Below are positions 1 to 12,584 of a DNA stretch of 64,000 bases, piece by piece. The stretch covers positions 1,426,001 through 1,490,000 of the forward strand of contig JAUCMP010000029.1 of the NCBI GenBank assembly GCA_030770545.1. Direction: 5' to 3'. The notes under the pieces are model-generated. The model searched no databases. It saw only the letters and a list, made by a program, of their open reading frames with translations, and was not told the DNA's origin. Numbering within the stretch: the stretch's first letter is position 1; every line of letters starts with the position of its first letter. The DNA comes from Macropodus opercularis (lineage: Eukaryota > Chordata > Actinopteri > Anabantiformes > Osphronemidae). A program made the position numbers and the translations under genes.

Positions 1-2205
1 AACCTGTACCACATTATATCTTTTGAAGGTGACTATATGTCAGACTGTCACAACTATCTGCTCATCAAGGACATATGTGTAAACAAGATGGAGAATCACC
101 CAATGTTGCGTTGAAAGAAAAAAGAAAAGGCTTACAGCACCTGGAATTCCCAGGCGGTCTCCCGTCCAAGTACTAGCCAGGCCCTACCTTGCTTGGCTTC
201 CGAGTTCAAATGAGATCGGGCACGTTGAAGGTGGAATGGCCGTAAGTGACAAATTGTTACCTCAATATGTCTTTTAAAGGCGACAACACGTCAGAATGTC
301 ATCACAGTCACGACTGTTACCTCATCAAGGTCATCTGCGTTACCAAAAAGGAGAATCACCAAATGTTGCGTTGAAAAATAACAGAAAAGGCTTACAGCAC
401 CTGCTATTCCCAGGCGGTCTCCCGTCCAAGTACTAGCCAGGCCCTACCTAGCTTGGCTTCCGAGTTCGAATGAGATCGGGCACGTTGAAGGTGGTATGGC
501 CGTAAGCGAGAAATCGTTACCTTATTATGTCTTTTGAAGGCGACTATATGTCAGACTGTCACAGCTATCTGCTCATCAAGGACATATGTGTAACCAAGAT
601 GGAGAATCACCCAATGTTGCGTTGAAAGAGAAAAGAAAAGGCTTACAGCACCTGGTATTCCCAGGCGGTCTCCCATCCAAGTACTAGCCAGGCCCTACCT
701 TGCTTGGCTTCCGAGTTCTAATGAGATCGGGCACGTTGAAGGTGGTATGGCCGTAAGCGACAAATTGTTACCTCAATATGTCTTTTGAAGGCGACAACAC
801 GTCAGAATGTCATCACAGTCACGACTGTTACCTCATCAAGGTCATCTGTGTAACCAATATGGAGAATCACCAAATGTTGCGTTGAAAAATAACAGAAATG
901 GCTTACAGCACCTGGTATTCCCAGGCGGTCTCCCGTCCAAGTACTAGCCAGGCCCTACCTTGCTTGGCTTCCGAGGTCGAATGAGATCGGGCACGTTGAA
1001 GGTGGTATGGCCGTAAGCGAGAAATTGTTACCTCATTACATCATTTGAAGGCGACAAAACGTCAGAATGTCATGACAGTCACGACTGTTACCTCATCAAG
1101 GTCATCTGCGTTACCAAAAAGGAGAATCACCCAATGTTGCGTTGAAAAATAACAGAAAAGGCTTACAGCACCTGGTATTCCCAGGCGGTCTCCCGTCCAA
1201 GTACTAGCCAGGCCCTACCTAGCTTGGCTTCCGAGTTCGAATGAGATCGGGCACGTTGAAGGTGGTATGGCCGTAAGCGACAAACCTGTACCACATTATA
1301 TCTTTTGAAGGCGACTATATGTCAGACTGTCACAACTATCTGCTCATCAAGGACATATGTGTAACCAAGATGGAGAATCACCCAATGTTGCGTTGAAAGA
1401 GAAAAGAAAAGGCTTACAGCACCTGGAATTCCCAGGCGGTCTCCCGTCCAAGTACTAGCCAGGCCCTACCTTGCTTGGCTTCCGAGTTTAAATGAGATCG
1501 GGCACGTTGAAGGTGGTATGGCCGTAAGCGACAAACCTGTACCACATTATATCTTTTGAAGGCGACTATATGTCAGACTGTCACAACTATCTGCTCATCA
1601 AGGACATATGTGTAACCAAGATGGAGAATCACCCAATGTTGCGTTGAAAGAGAAAAGAAAAGGCTTACAGCACCTGGTATTCCCAGGCGGTCTCCCGTCC
1701 AAGTACAAGCCAGGCCCTACCTTGCTTGGCTTCCGAGTTCGAATGAGATCGGGCACGTTGAAGGTGGTATGGCCGTAAGCGAGAAATTGTTACCTCATTA
1801 CGTCATTTGAAGGTGACAACACGTCAGAATGTCATGACAGTCACGACTGTTACTTCATCAAGGTCATCTGCGTTACGAAAAAGGAGAATCACCCAATGTT
1901 GCGTTGAAAAATAACAGAAAAGGCTTACAGCACCTGGTATTCCCAGGCAGTCTCCCGTCCAAGTACTAGCCAGGCCCTACCTTGATTGGCTTCCGAGGTC
2001 GAAAGAGATCGGGCACGTTGAAGGTGGTATGGCCGTAAGCGAGAAATTGTTACCTCATTACGTCATTTGAAGGCGACAACACGTCAGGATGTCATGACAG
2101 TCACGACTGTTACCTCATCAATGTCATCTGTTTAACCAAGATGGAGAATCACCCAATGTTGCATTGAAAGAGAAAAGAAAAGGCTTACAGCACCTGGTTT
2201 TCCCA

Positions 2206-2237
<32 letters not shown>

Positions 2238-2602
2238 TACCTTGATTGGCTTCCGAGGTCGAATGAGATCGGGCACGTTGAAGGTGGTATGGCCGTAAGC
2301 TACAAATTGTTACCTCATTATGTCTTTTGAAGGCGACTATATGTCAGACTGTCACTACTATCTGCTCATCAAGGACATATGTGTAACCAAGATGGAGAAT
2401 CACCCAATGTTGCGTTGAAAGAGAAAAGAAAAGGCTTACAGCACCTGGTATTCCCAGGCGGTCTCCCGTCCAAGTACTAGCCAGGCCCTACCTTGATTGG
2501 CTTCCGAGGTCGAATGAGATCGGGCACGTTGAAGGTGGTATGGCCGTAAGCGAGAAATTGTTACCTCATTACGTCATTTGAAGGCGACAACACGTCAGAA
2601 TG
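1..2602 (-). rRNA. 5S rRNA gene tandem array, segment 1 (10 copies)
   Basis: Ten 5S rRNA genes read on the minus strand, so the left end of each is the RNA 3' end. Left ends are at 130, 390, 641, 901, 1161, 1412, 1663, 1923, 2183 and 2434; each copy runs 118 bp (for example 130-247). Read on the minus strand they start GCTTACGGCCATACCACC and end GGTGCTGTAAGC, and hold the boxes A, IE and C of a type 1 Pol III promoter. The RNA is the small RNA of the large ribosomal subunit. Spacing alternates between 251 and 260 bp according to the spacer type. Most copies are followed by CTTTT, a Pol III stop signal; the copy at 901 has CATTT instead. The window opens inside a spacer. Confidence 0.95.
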
Positions 2603-2606
2603 TCAT

Positions 2607-3117
2607 TGTAGTGGTCAGAGATGTCCCAACTCAGAAGAATTCAAGCCGAGGCAGCATTAGGTTCAAATAATCAAACATGAATTTATTTTCAGTGGTGAGA
2701 TGAGAAATATGCAAAGACAGGAAAACAAAGTCACCTCTCTCTCCTGCGGGAGATGCTCACAGACGCGTGGGGAAGGACGGAGCCCAGGCTGGGAGACGCT
2801 GGCTGTGTCTCCCTGCCCGGCACGGCTCCCATTTCCCCCGTCTCCCTCTAAAGAGGTGGTTTTTAAACCCTGAACATGCTTCAAAATGTGAAGATTTCAT
2901 ACCAAGAATTGTTTGTCCAAATTCCTTTGTTCAACAGCTCAGACTGTTTTGTCTAAAAGCCAGATTGTCTTCGGACCCAAGGCCAGCAAGTCTGCACAGC
3001 CTAGACAGGACCTGTTCTACTCTATTCTAAACCCTTTAGCCTGAACTAAATGTATATGTGCTAAATATATATATTCCACTACAAATATCTTTATATGCAT
3101 GAACTTTTTCTACTACA
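2607..3117 (-). mobile_element. Solo LTR, copy 1 of 5 (511 bp)
   Basis: The insert is bounded by TGTAGT and ACTACA and flanked by a 4-bp duplication, TCAT, at 2603-2606 and 3118-3121. The uninterrupted spacer elsewhere reads ATGTCATGACAG, so the insertion site is exact. On the minus strand it has a TTTAAA core and, later, an AATAAA poly(A) signal near the 3' edge, the usual order in an LTR, so it lies in the same direction as the 5S genes. It is related to, but shorter and more diverged than, the 602-bp LTRs at 31026 and 37177: both share a G+C-rich middle with GGGAAGGACGGAGCC. No internal retroelement sequence remains. The small ORFs inside it are not credible genes. Confidence 0.85.
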
Positions 3118-5489
3118 TCATGACAGTCACGACTGTTACCTCATCAATGTCATCTGTGTAACCAAGATGGAGAATCACCCAATGTTGCGTTGAAAGAGAA
3201 AAGAAAAGGCTTACAGCACCTGGTATTCCCAGGCGGTCTCCCGTCCAAGTACTAGCCAGGCCCTACCTTGCTTGGCTTCCGAGTTCGAATGAGATCGGGC
3301 ACGTTGAAGGTGGTATGGCCATAAGCGACAAACCTGTACGACATTATATCTTTTGAAGGTGACTATATGTCAGACTGTCACAACTATCTGCTCATCAATG
3401 ACATATGTGTAACCAAGATGGAGAATCACCCAATGTTGCATTGAAAGAGAAAAGAAAAGGCTTACAGCACCTGGTATTCCCAGGCGGTCTCCCGTCCAAG
3501 CACTAGCCAGGCCCTACCTTGCTTGGCTTCCGAGGTCGAATGAGATCGGGCACGTTGAAGGTGGTATGGCCGTAAGCGACAAGTTGTTACCTCAATATGT
3601 CTTTTGAAGGCGACAACACGTCAGAATGTCATCACAGTCACGACTGTTACCTCATTAAGGGCATCTGTGTAACCAATGTGGAGAATCACCAAATGTTGCG
3701 TTGAAAAATAACAGAAAAGGCTTACAGCACCTGGTATTCCCAGGCGGTCTCCCGTCCAAGTACTAGCCAGGCCCTACTTTGCTTGGCTTCCGAGTTCGAA
3801 TGAGATCAGGCACGTTGAAGGTGGTATGGCCGTAAGCGACAAACCTGTACCACATTATATCTTTTGAAGGTGACTATATGTCAGACTGTCACAACTATCT
3901 GCTCATCAAGGACATATGCGTAACCAAGATGGAGAATCACCCAATGTTGCGTTGAAAGAGAAAAGAAAAGGCTTACAGCACCTGGTATTCCCAGGCGGTC
4001 TCCTATCCAAGTACTAGCCAGGCCCTACCTTGCTTGGCTTCCGAGGTCGAATGAGATCAGGCACGTTGAAGGTGGTATGGCCGTAAGCAAGTAATTGTTA
4101 CCTCATTACGTCATTTGAAGGCGACAACACGTCAGAATGTCATGACAGTCACAACTGTTACCTCATCAAGGTCATCTGCGTTACTAAAAAGGAGAATCAC
4201 CTAATGTTGCGTTGAAAAATAAAAGAAAAGGCTTACAGCACCTGGTATTCCCAGGCAGTCTCCCGTCCAAGTACTAGCCAGGCCCTACCTTGCTTGGCTT
4301 CCGAGTTCTAATGAGACCGGGCACGTTGAAGGTGGTATGGCCGTAAGCGACAAACCTGTACCACATTATATCTTTTGAAGGTGACTATATGTCAGACTGT
4401 CACAACTATCTGCTCATCAAGGACATATGCGTAACCAAGATGGAGAATCACCCAATGTTGCGTTGAAAGAGAAAAGAAAAGGCTTACAGCACCTGGTATT
4501 CCCAGGCGGTCTCCTATCCAAGTACTAGCCAGGCCCTACCTTGCTTGGCTTCCGAGGTCGAATGAGATCAGGCACGTTGAAGGTGGTATGGCCGTAAGCA
4601 AGTAATTGTTACCTCATTACGTCATTTGAAGGCGACAACACGTCAGAATGTCATGACAGTCACAACTGTTACCTCATCAAGGTCATCTGCGTTACTAAAA
4701 AGGAGAATCACCTAATGTTGCGTTGAAAAATAAAAGAAAAGGCTTACAGCACCTGGTATTCCCAGGCAGTCTCCCGTCCAAGTACTAGCCAGGCCCTACC
4801 TTGCTTGGCTTCCGAGTTCTAATGAGACCGGGCACGTTGAAGGTGGTATGGCCGTAAGCGAGAAATTGTTACCTTATTATGTCTTTTGAAGGCGACTATA
4901 TGTCAGACTGTCACAACTATCTGCTCATCAAGGACATATGTGTAACCAAGATGGAGAATCACCCAATGTTGCGTTGAAAGAGAAAAGAAAAGGCTTACAG
5001 CACCTGGAATTCCCAGGCGGTCTCCCGTCCAAGTACAAGCCAGGCCCTACCTTTCTTGGCATCCGAGTTCGAATGAGATCGGGCACGTTGAAGGTGGAAT
5101 GGCCGTAAGCGAGAAATTGTTACCTCATTACGTCATTTGAAGGTGACAACACGTCAGAATGTCATGACAGTCACGACTGTTACTTCATCAAGGTCATCTG
5201 CGTTACCAAAAAGGAGAATCACCCAATGTTGCGTTGAAAAATAACAGAAAAGGCTTACAGCACCTGGTATTCCCAGGCGGTCTCCCGTCCAAGTACTAGC
5301 CAGGCCCTACCTTGTTTGGCTTCTGAGGTCGAATGAGATCGGGCATGTTCAAGGTGGTATGGCCGTAAGCGAGAAATTGTTACGTCATTTGAAGGCGACA
5401 ACACGTCAGAATGTCATGACAGTCACGACTTTTACCTCATCAAGGTCATCTGCGTTACCAAAAAGGAGAATCACACAATGTTGCGTTGA

Positions 5490-8400
5490 AAAATAACAGA
5501 AAAGGCTTACAGCACCTGCTATTCCCAGGCGGTCTCCCGTCCAAGTACTAGCCAGGCCCTACCTAGCTTGGCTTCCGAGTTCGAATGAGATCGGGCACGT
5601 TGAAGGTGGTATGGCCGTAAGCGAGAATTTGTTACCTCATTACGTCATTTGAAGGCGACAACACGTCAGAATGTCATGACAGTCACGACTGTTACCTCAT
5701 CAATGTCATCTGTGTAACCAATATGGAGAATCACCAAATCTTGCGTTGAAAAATAACAGAAAAGGCTTACAGCACCTGGTATTCCCAGGCGGTCTCCCAT
5801 CCAAGTACTAGCCAGGCCCTACCTTGCTTGGCTTCCGAGTTCGAATAAGATCGGGCACGTTGAAGGTTGTATGGCCGTAAGCGACAAAACTGTACCACAT
5901 TATATCTTTTGAAGGCGACTATATGTCAGACTGTCACAACTATCTGCTCATCAAGGACATATGTGTAACCAAGATGGAGAATCACCCAATGTTGCGTAAA
6001 AAGAGAAAAGAAAAGGCTTACAGCACCTGGTATTCCCAGGCGGTCTCCCTTCCAAGTACTAGCCAGGCCCTACCTTGCTTGGCTTCCGAGGTCGAATGAG
6101 ATCGGGCACGCTGAAGGTGGTATGGCCGTAAGCGAGAAACTGTTACCTCATTACGTCATTTGAAGGCGACAACACGTAAGAATGTCATGACAGTCACGAC
6201 TGTTACCTCATCAATGTCATCTGTGTAACCAATATGGAGAATCACCCAATGTTGCGTTGAAAGAGAAAAGAAAAGGCTTACAGCACCTGGTATTCCCAGG
6301 CAGTCTCCCGTCCAAGTACTAGCCAGGCCCTACCTTGATTGGTTTCCGAGGTCGAATGAGATCGGGCACGTTGAAGGTGGAATGGCCGTAAGCGACAAAT
6401 TGTTACCTCAATATTTCTTTTGAAGGCGACAACACGTCAGAATGTCATGACAGTCACGACTGTTACCTCATCAATGTCATCTGTGTAACCAATATGGAGA
6501 ATCACCCAATGTTGCATTGAAAGAGAAAAGAAAAGGCTTACAGCACCTGGTATTCCCAGGTGGTCTCCCATCCAAGTACTAGTCAGGCCCTACCTTGCTT
6601 GGCTTCCGAGTTCAAATGAGATCGGGCACGTTGAAGGTGGTATGGCCGTAAGCAACATACCTGTACCACATTATATCTTTTGAAGGTGACTATATGTCAG
6701 ACTGTCACTACTATCTGCTCATCAAGGACATATGTGTAACCAAGATGGAGAATCACCCAATGTTGCGTTAAAAGAGAAAAGAAAAGGCTTACAGCACCTG
6801 GTATTCCCAGGCGGTCTCCCGTCCAAGTACTAGACAGGCCCAACCTTGCTTGGCTTTCGAGGTCGAATGAGATCGGGCACGTTGAAGGTGGTATGGCCGT
6901 AAGCGACAAGTTGTTACCTCAATATGTCTTTTGAAGGCGACAACACGTCAGAATGTCATGACAGTCACGACTGTTACCTCATCAATGTCATCTGTGTAAC
7001 CAAGATGGAGAATCACCCAATGTTGCGTTGAAAGAGAAAAGAAAAGGCTTACAGCACCTGGTATTCCCAGGCGGTCTCCCGTCCAAGTACTAGCCAGGCC
7101 CTACCTTGCTTGGCTTCCGAGGTCGAATGAGATCAGGCACGTTGAAGGTGGTATGGCCGTAAGCGACAAACCTGTACCACATTATATCTTTTGAAGGTGA
7201 CTATATTTCAGACTGTCACAACTATCTGCTCATCAAGGACATATGTGTAACCAAGATGGAGAATCACCCAATGTTGCGTTGAAAGAGAAAAGAAAAGGCT
7301 TATAGCACCTGGAATTCCCAGGCGGTCTCCCGTCCAAGTACTAGCCAGGCCCTACCTTGCTTGGCTTCCGAGTTCAAATGAGATCGGGCACGTTGAAGGT
7401 GGAATGGCCGTAAGCGACAAATTGTTACCTCAATATGTCTTTTGAAGGCGACAACACGTCAGAATGTCATGACAGTCACGACTGTTACCTCATCAAGGTC
7501 ATCTGTGTAACCAATATGGAGAATCACCCAATGTTGCGTTGAAAGAGAAAAGAAAAGGCTTACAGCACCTGGTATTCCCAGGCGGTCTCCCTTCCAAGTA
7601 CTAGCCAGGCCCTACCTTCCTTGGCTTCCGAGTACGAAAGAGATCTGGCACGGTGAAGGTGGTATGGCCGTAAGCGAGAAATTGTTACCTCATTACGTCA
7701 TTTGAAGGCGACAACACGTCAGAATGTCATGACAGTCACGACTGTTACCTCATCAAGGTCATCTGCGTTAACAAAAAGGAGAATCACACAATGTTGCGTT
7801 GAAAAATAACAGAAAAGGCTTACAGCACCTGGTATTCCCAGGCGATCTCCCGTCCAAGTATTCGCCAGGCCCTACCTTGCTTGGCTTCCGAGTTCGAATG
7901 AGATCAGGCACGTTGAAGGTGGTATGGCCGTAAGCGACAAACCTGTACCACATTATATCTTTTGAAGGTGACTATATGTCAGACTGTCACAATTATCTGC
8001 TCATCAAGGACATATGTGTAACCAAGATGGAGAATCACCCAATGTTGCGTTGAAAGAGAAAAGAAAAGGCTTACAGCACCTGGAATTCCCAGGCGGTCTC
8101 CCGTCCAACTACAAGCCAGGCCCTACCTTGCTTGGCTTCCGAGTTCGAATGAGATCGGGCACGTTGAAGGTGGTATGGCCGTAAGCGAGAAATTGTTACC
8201 TCATTACGTCATTTGAAGGTGACAACACGTCAGAATGTCACAATTATCTGCTCATCAAGGACATATGTGTAACCAAGATGGAGAATCACCCAATGTTGCG
8301 TTGAAAGAGAAAAGAAAAGGCTTACAGCACCTGGAATTACCAGGCGGTCTCCCGTCCAAGTACAAGCCAGGCCCTACCTTGCTTGGCTTCCGAGTTCGAA

Positions 8401-11180
8401 TGAGATCGGGCACGTTGAAGGTGGAATGGCCGTAAGCGAGAAATTGTTACCTCATTACGTCATTTGAAGGTGACAACATGTCAGAATGTCATGACAGTCA
8501 CGACTGTTACTTCATCAAGGTCATCTGCGTTACCAAAAAGTAGAATCACCCAATGTTGCGTTGAAAAATAACAGAAAAGGCTTACAGCACCTGGTATTCC
8601 CAGGCAGTCTACCGTCCAAGTACTAGCCAGGCCCTACCTTGCTTGGCTTCCGAGGTCGAATGAGATGAGGTACGTTGAAGGTGGTATGGCCGTAAGCGAC
8701 AAACCTGTACCACATTATATCTTTTGAAGGTGACTATATGTCAGACTGTCACAACTATCTGCTCATCAAGGACATATGTGTAACCAAGATGGAGAATCAC
8801 CCAATGTTGCGTTGAAAGAGAAAAGAAAAGGCTTACAGCACCTGAAATTCCCAGGCGGTCTCCCGTCCAAGTACAAGCCAGGCCCTACCTTGCTTGGCTT
8901 CCGAGTTCAAATGAGATCGGGCACATTGAAGGTGGTATGGCCGTAAGCGACAAACTTGTACCACATTATATCTTTTGAAGGTGACTATATGTCAGACTGT
9001 CACAACTATCTGCTCATCAAGGACATATGTGTAACCAAGATGGAGAATCACCCAATGTTGCGTTGAAAGAGAAAAGAAAAGGCTTACAGCACCTGGTATT
9101 CCCAGGCGGTCTTCCATCTAAGTATTAGCCAGGCCCTACCTTGCTTTGCTTCCGAGTTCAAATGAGATCGGGCACGTTGAAGGTGGTATGGCTGTAAGCG
9201 AGAAATTGTTACCTCATTACGTCATTTGAAGGCGACAACACGTCAGAATGTCATGACAGTCACGACTGTTACCTCATCAAGGTCATCTGCGTTACCAAAA
9301 AGGAGAATCACACAATGTTGCGTTTAAAAATAACAGAAAAGGCTTACAGCACCTGGTATTCCCAGGCGGTCTTCCGTCCAAGTACTAGCCAGGCCCTACC
9401 TTGCTTGGCTTCCGAGGTCGAATGAGATCGGGCACGTTGAAGGTGGTATGGCCGTAAGCGAGAAATTGTTATCTCATTACATCATTTGAAGGCGACAACA
9501 CGTCAGAATGTCACAATTATCTGCTCATCAAGGACATATGTGTAACCAAGATGGAGAATCACCCAATGTTGCGTTGAAAGAGAAAAGAAAAGGCTTACAG
9601 CACCTGGTATTCCCAGGCGGTCTCCCGTCCAAGTACAAGCCAGGCCCTACCTTGCTTGGCTTCCGAGGTCGAATGAGATCGGGCACGTTGAAGGTGGTAT
9701 GGCCGTAAGCGAGAAATTGTTACCTCATTACGTCATTTGAAGGCGACAAGACGTCAGAATGTCACAATTATCTGCTCATCAAGGACATATGTGTAACCAA
9801 GATGGAGAATCACCCAATGTTGCGTTGAAAAAGAAAAGAAAAGGCTTACAGCACCTGGTATTCCCAGGCGGTCTTCCATCCAAGTATTAGCCAGGCCCTA
9901 CCTTGCTTGGCTTCCGAGGTCGAATGAGATCAGGCACGTTGAAGGTGGTATGGCCGTAAGCGACAAACCTGTACAACATTATATCTTTTGAAGGTGACTA
10001 TATGTCAGACTGTCACAACTATCTGCTCATCAAGGACATATTTGTAACCAAGATGGAGAATCACCCAATGTTGCGTTGAAAGAGAAAAGAAAAGGCTTAC
10101 AGCACCTGGAATTCCCAGGCGGTCTCCCGTCCAAGTACTAGCCAGGCCCTACCTTGCTTGGCTTCCGAGTTCAAATGAGATCGGGCACGTTGAAGGTGGT
10201 ATGGCTGTAAGCGAGAAATTGTTACCTCATTACGTCATTTGAAGGCGACAACACGTCAGAATGTCATGACAGTCACGACTGTTACCTCATCAAGGTCATC
10301 TGCGTTACCAAAAAGGAGAATCACACAATGTTGCGTTTAAAAATAACAGAAAAGGCTTACAGCACCTGGTATTCCCAGGCGGTCTCCCGTCCAAGTACTA
10401 GCCAGGCCCTACCTTGCTTGGCTTCCGAGGTCGAATGAGATCGGGCACTTTGAAGGTGGTATGGCCGTAAGCGAGAAATTGTTACCTCAATATGTCTTTT
10501 AAAGGCGACAACACGTCAGAATGTCATCACAGTCACGACTGTTACCTCATCAAGGTCATCTGCGTTACCAAAAAGGAGAATCACCCAATATTGCATTGAA
10601 AGAGAAAAGAAAAGGCTTACATCACCTGGCATTCCCAGGCGGTCTCCCGTCCAAGTACTAGCCAGGCCCTACCTTGCTTGGCTTCCGAGTTCAAATGAGA
10701 TCTGGCACGTTGAAGGTGGTATGGCCGTAAGCGACAAAACTGTACCACATTATATCTTTTGAAGGCGACTATATGTCAGACTGTCACAACTATCTGCTCA
10801 TCAAGGACATCTGTGTAACCAAGATGGAGAATTACCCAATGTTGCGTTGAAAGAGAAAAGAAAAGGCTTACAGCACCTGGTATTCCCAGGCGGTCTCCCA
10901 TCCAAGTACTAGCCAGGCCCTACCTTGCTTGGCTTCCGAGGTCGAATGAGATCGGGCACGTTGAAGGTGGTATGGCCGTAAGCGACAAATTGTTACCTCA
11001 ATATGTCTTTTAAAGACGACAACACGTCAGAATGTCATCACAGTCACGACTGTTACCTCATCAAGGTCATCTGCGTTACTAAAAAGGAGAATCACCTAAT
11101 GTTGCGTTGAAAGAGACAAGAAAAGGCTTACAGCACCTGGTATTCCCAGGCGGTCTCCCGTCTAAGTACTAGCCAGGCCC
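5490..11180. repeat. Higher-order duplicated block, copy A
   Basis: Gene left ends in this stretch recur at a constant +19291 bp in copy B (24780-30470) and, from about 6181 to 10664, at +53336 bp in copy C (59517-64000). Rare variants are shared too, such as ACTAGACAGGCCCAACC near 6832 and GTATTCGCC near 7858. Copy A has private differences (CAACTACAAGCC near 8106; CACAATTATC near 7987) where B and C agree with each other. It holds about 22 5S units. Confidence 0.85.
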
Positions 11181-11625
11181 TACCTTGCTTGGCTTCCGAG
11201 TTCAAATGAGATCGGGCACGTTGAAGGTGGAATGGCCGTAAGTGACAAATTGTTACCTCAATATGTCTTTTAAAGGCGACAACACGTCAGAATGTCATCA
11301 CAGTCACGACTGTTACCTCATCAAGGTCATCTGCGTTACCAAAAAGGAGAATCACCAAATGTTGCGTTGAAAAATAACAGAAAAGGCTTACAGCACCTGG
11401 TATTCCCAGGCGGTCTCCCGTCCAAGTACTAGCCAGGCCCTACCTTGATTGGCTTCCGAGTTCGAATGAGATCGGGCACGTTGAAGGTGGTATGGCCGTA
11501 AGTGGCAAGTTGTTACCTCAATACGTCTTTTGAAGGCGACAACACGTCAGAATGTCATCACAGTCACGACTGTTACCTCATCAAGGTCATCTGTGTATCC
11601 AATATGGAGAATCACCCAATGTTGC

Positions 11626-11645
11626 GTTGAAAGAGAAAAGAAAAG
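11626..11645 (-). terminator. Pol III terminator of 5S copy (example)
   Basis: Directly after the RNA 3' end the minus strand reads CTTTTCTTTTCTC, giving two T4 runs, which is the Pol III stop signal. The other common form in the array is CTTTTCTGTTATTTTTC. Nearly every copy has one of the two; the copy at 901 (CATTTCTG) has lost the first run and would rely on the later T5. Confidence 0.75.
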
Positions 11646-11763
11646 GCTTACAGCACCTGGTATTCCCAGGCGGTCTCCCGTCCAAGTACTAGCCAGGCCC
11701 TACCTTGCTTGGCTTCCGAGTTCGAATGAGATCGGGCACGTTGAAGGTGGTATGGCCGTAAGC
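11646..11763 (-). rRNA. 5S rRNA gene, representative consensus copy
   Basis: This copy matches the commonest base at every position I compared, and stands as the type copy of the array. The RNA is 118 nt up to the last GTAAGC. Helix I pairs GCTTAC with GTAAGC. In RNA numbering, box A lies near 50-64, the intermediate element near 67-72 and box C near 80-97. Compared with the common vertebrate 5S as I recall it, internal differences fall at 19, 21, 26, 37, 39, 40, 43, 53, 59, 63, 72 and 84. Changes 19 (C to U) and 59 (G to A) keep one helix II pair; 84 turns a U-G pair into C-G; 37, 39, 40 and 43 lie in loop C; 21 (G to C) breaks a closing pair. Three changes fall in box A, so promoter strength may differ from the canonical gene. 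Confidence 0.93.
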
Positions 11764-11787
11764 GACAAACCTGTACCACATTATATC
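11764..11787 (-). promoter_or_regulatory. 5S upstream element with TATA-like motif (class P1 example)
   Basis: Just upstream of the consensus 5S copy, the minus strand reads GATATAATG, with TATAAT about 17-22 bases before the RNA start. Fish 5S genes often carry a TATA-like element upstream, somewhat farther out. Other copies in this array have, at the same place, GACGTAATG (class P2, for example beside the copy ending at 5110) or GACATATTG and GACATAATA (class P3, for example beside the copies ending at 758 and 507). Activity is inferred from position only. Confidence 0.5.
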
Positions 11788-12069
11788 TTTTGAAGGCGAC
11801 TATATGTCAGACTGTCACTACTATCTGCTCATCAAGGACATATGTGTAACCAAGATGGAGAATCACCCAATGTTGCGTTGAAAGAGAAAAGAAAAGGCTT
11901 ACAGCACCTGGTATTCCCAGGCGGTCTCCCGTCCAAGTACTAGCCAGGCCCTACCTTGATTGGCTTCCGAGGTCGAATGAGATCGGGCACGTTGAAGGTG
12001 GTATGGCCGTAAGCGAGAAATTGTTACCTCATTACGTCATTTGAAGGCGACAACACGTCAGAATGTCAT

Positions 12070-12580
12070 TGTAGTGGTCAGAGATGTCCCAACTCAGAAG
12101 AATTCAAGCCGAGGCAGCATTAGGTTCAAATAATCAAACATGAATTTATTTTCAGTGGTGAGATGAGAAATATGCAAAGACAGGAAAACAAAGTCACCTC
12201 TCTCTCCTGCGGGAGATGCTCACAGACGCGTGGGGAAGGACGGAGCCCAGGCTGGGAGACGCTGGCTGTGTCTCCCTGCCCGGCACGGCTCCCATTTCCC
12301 CCGTCTCCCTCTAAAGAGGTGGTTTTTAAACCCTGAACATGCTTCAAAATGTGAAGATTTCATACCAAGAATTGTTTGTCCAAATTCCTTTGTTCAACAG
12401 CTCAGACTGTTTTGTCTAAAAGCCAGATTGTCTTCGGACCCAAGGCCAGCAAGTCTGCACAGCCTAGACAGGACCTGTTCTACTCTATTCTAAACCCTTT
12501 AGCCTGAACTAAATGTATATGTGCTAAATATATATATTCCACTACAAATATCTTTATATGCATGAACTTTTTCTACTACA
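12070..12580 (-). mobile_element. Solo LTR, copy 2 of 5
   Basis: Same 511-bp LTR, same TCAT duplication and same spacer position as copy 1. It lies 2768 bp before copy 3, and the flanking 5S units match between the two, so it arose by duplication of the surrounding array rather than by a new insertion. Confidence 0.85.
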
Positions 12581-12584
12581 TCAT

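Larger units (their letters stand above)
3122..12065 (-). rRNA. 5S rRNA gene tandem array, segment 2 (35 copies)
   Basis: Thirty-five minus-strand 5S genes of about 118 bp. Left ends: 3209, 3460, 3720, 3971, 4231, 4482, 4742, 4993, 5253, 5505, 5765, 6016, 6276, 6536, 6787, 7047, 7298, 7558, 7818, 8069, 8320, 8580, 8831, 9082, 9342, 9593, 9844, 10095, 10355, 10615, 10866, 11126, 11386, 11646 and 11897. A two-gene 511-bp unit (about 3830-4340) is repeated in place at 4341-4851. Several copies carry private changes, for example 10615 has ATCACC for AGCACC near the RNA 3' end, and 7558 differs in the loop C region. These are array variants, not separate genes in kind. Confidence 0.95.

Noticed and set aside
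2663..3030. Paired 73- and 87-codon ORFs in each solo LTR
   Set aside because: They overlap on opposite strands inside a solo LTR, are copied with it, and hold no known motif.
8235..8435. Repeated ORFs of 60-90 codons throughout the arrays (for example 8235-8435, 9508-9708, 11530-11793)
   Set aside because: They read across 5S genes and spacers, mostly in antisense, recur only because the DNA is tandemly repeated, and have no coding features.
3118..12065. Treating all 5S copies as pseudogenes because of the shared substitutions
   Set aside because: The changes are shared, partly paired, and most copies keep the internal promoter layout and a T-run terminator; a variant functional class fits at least as well.
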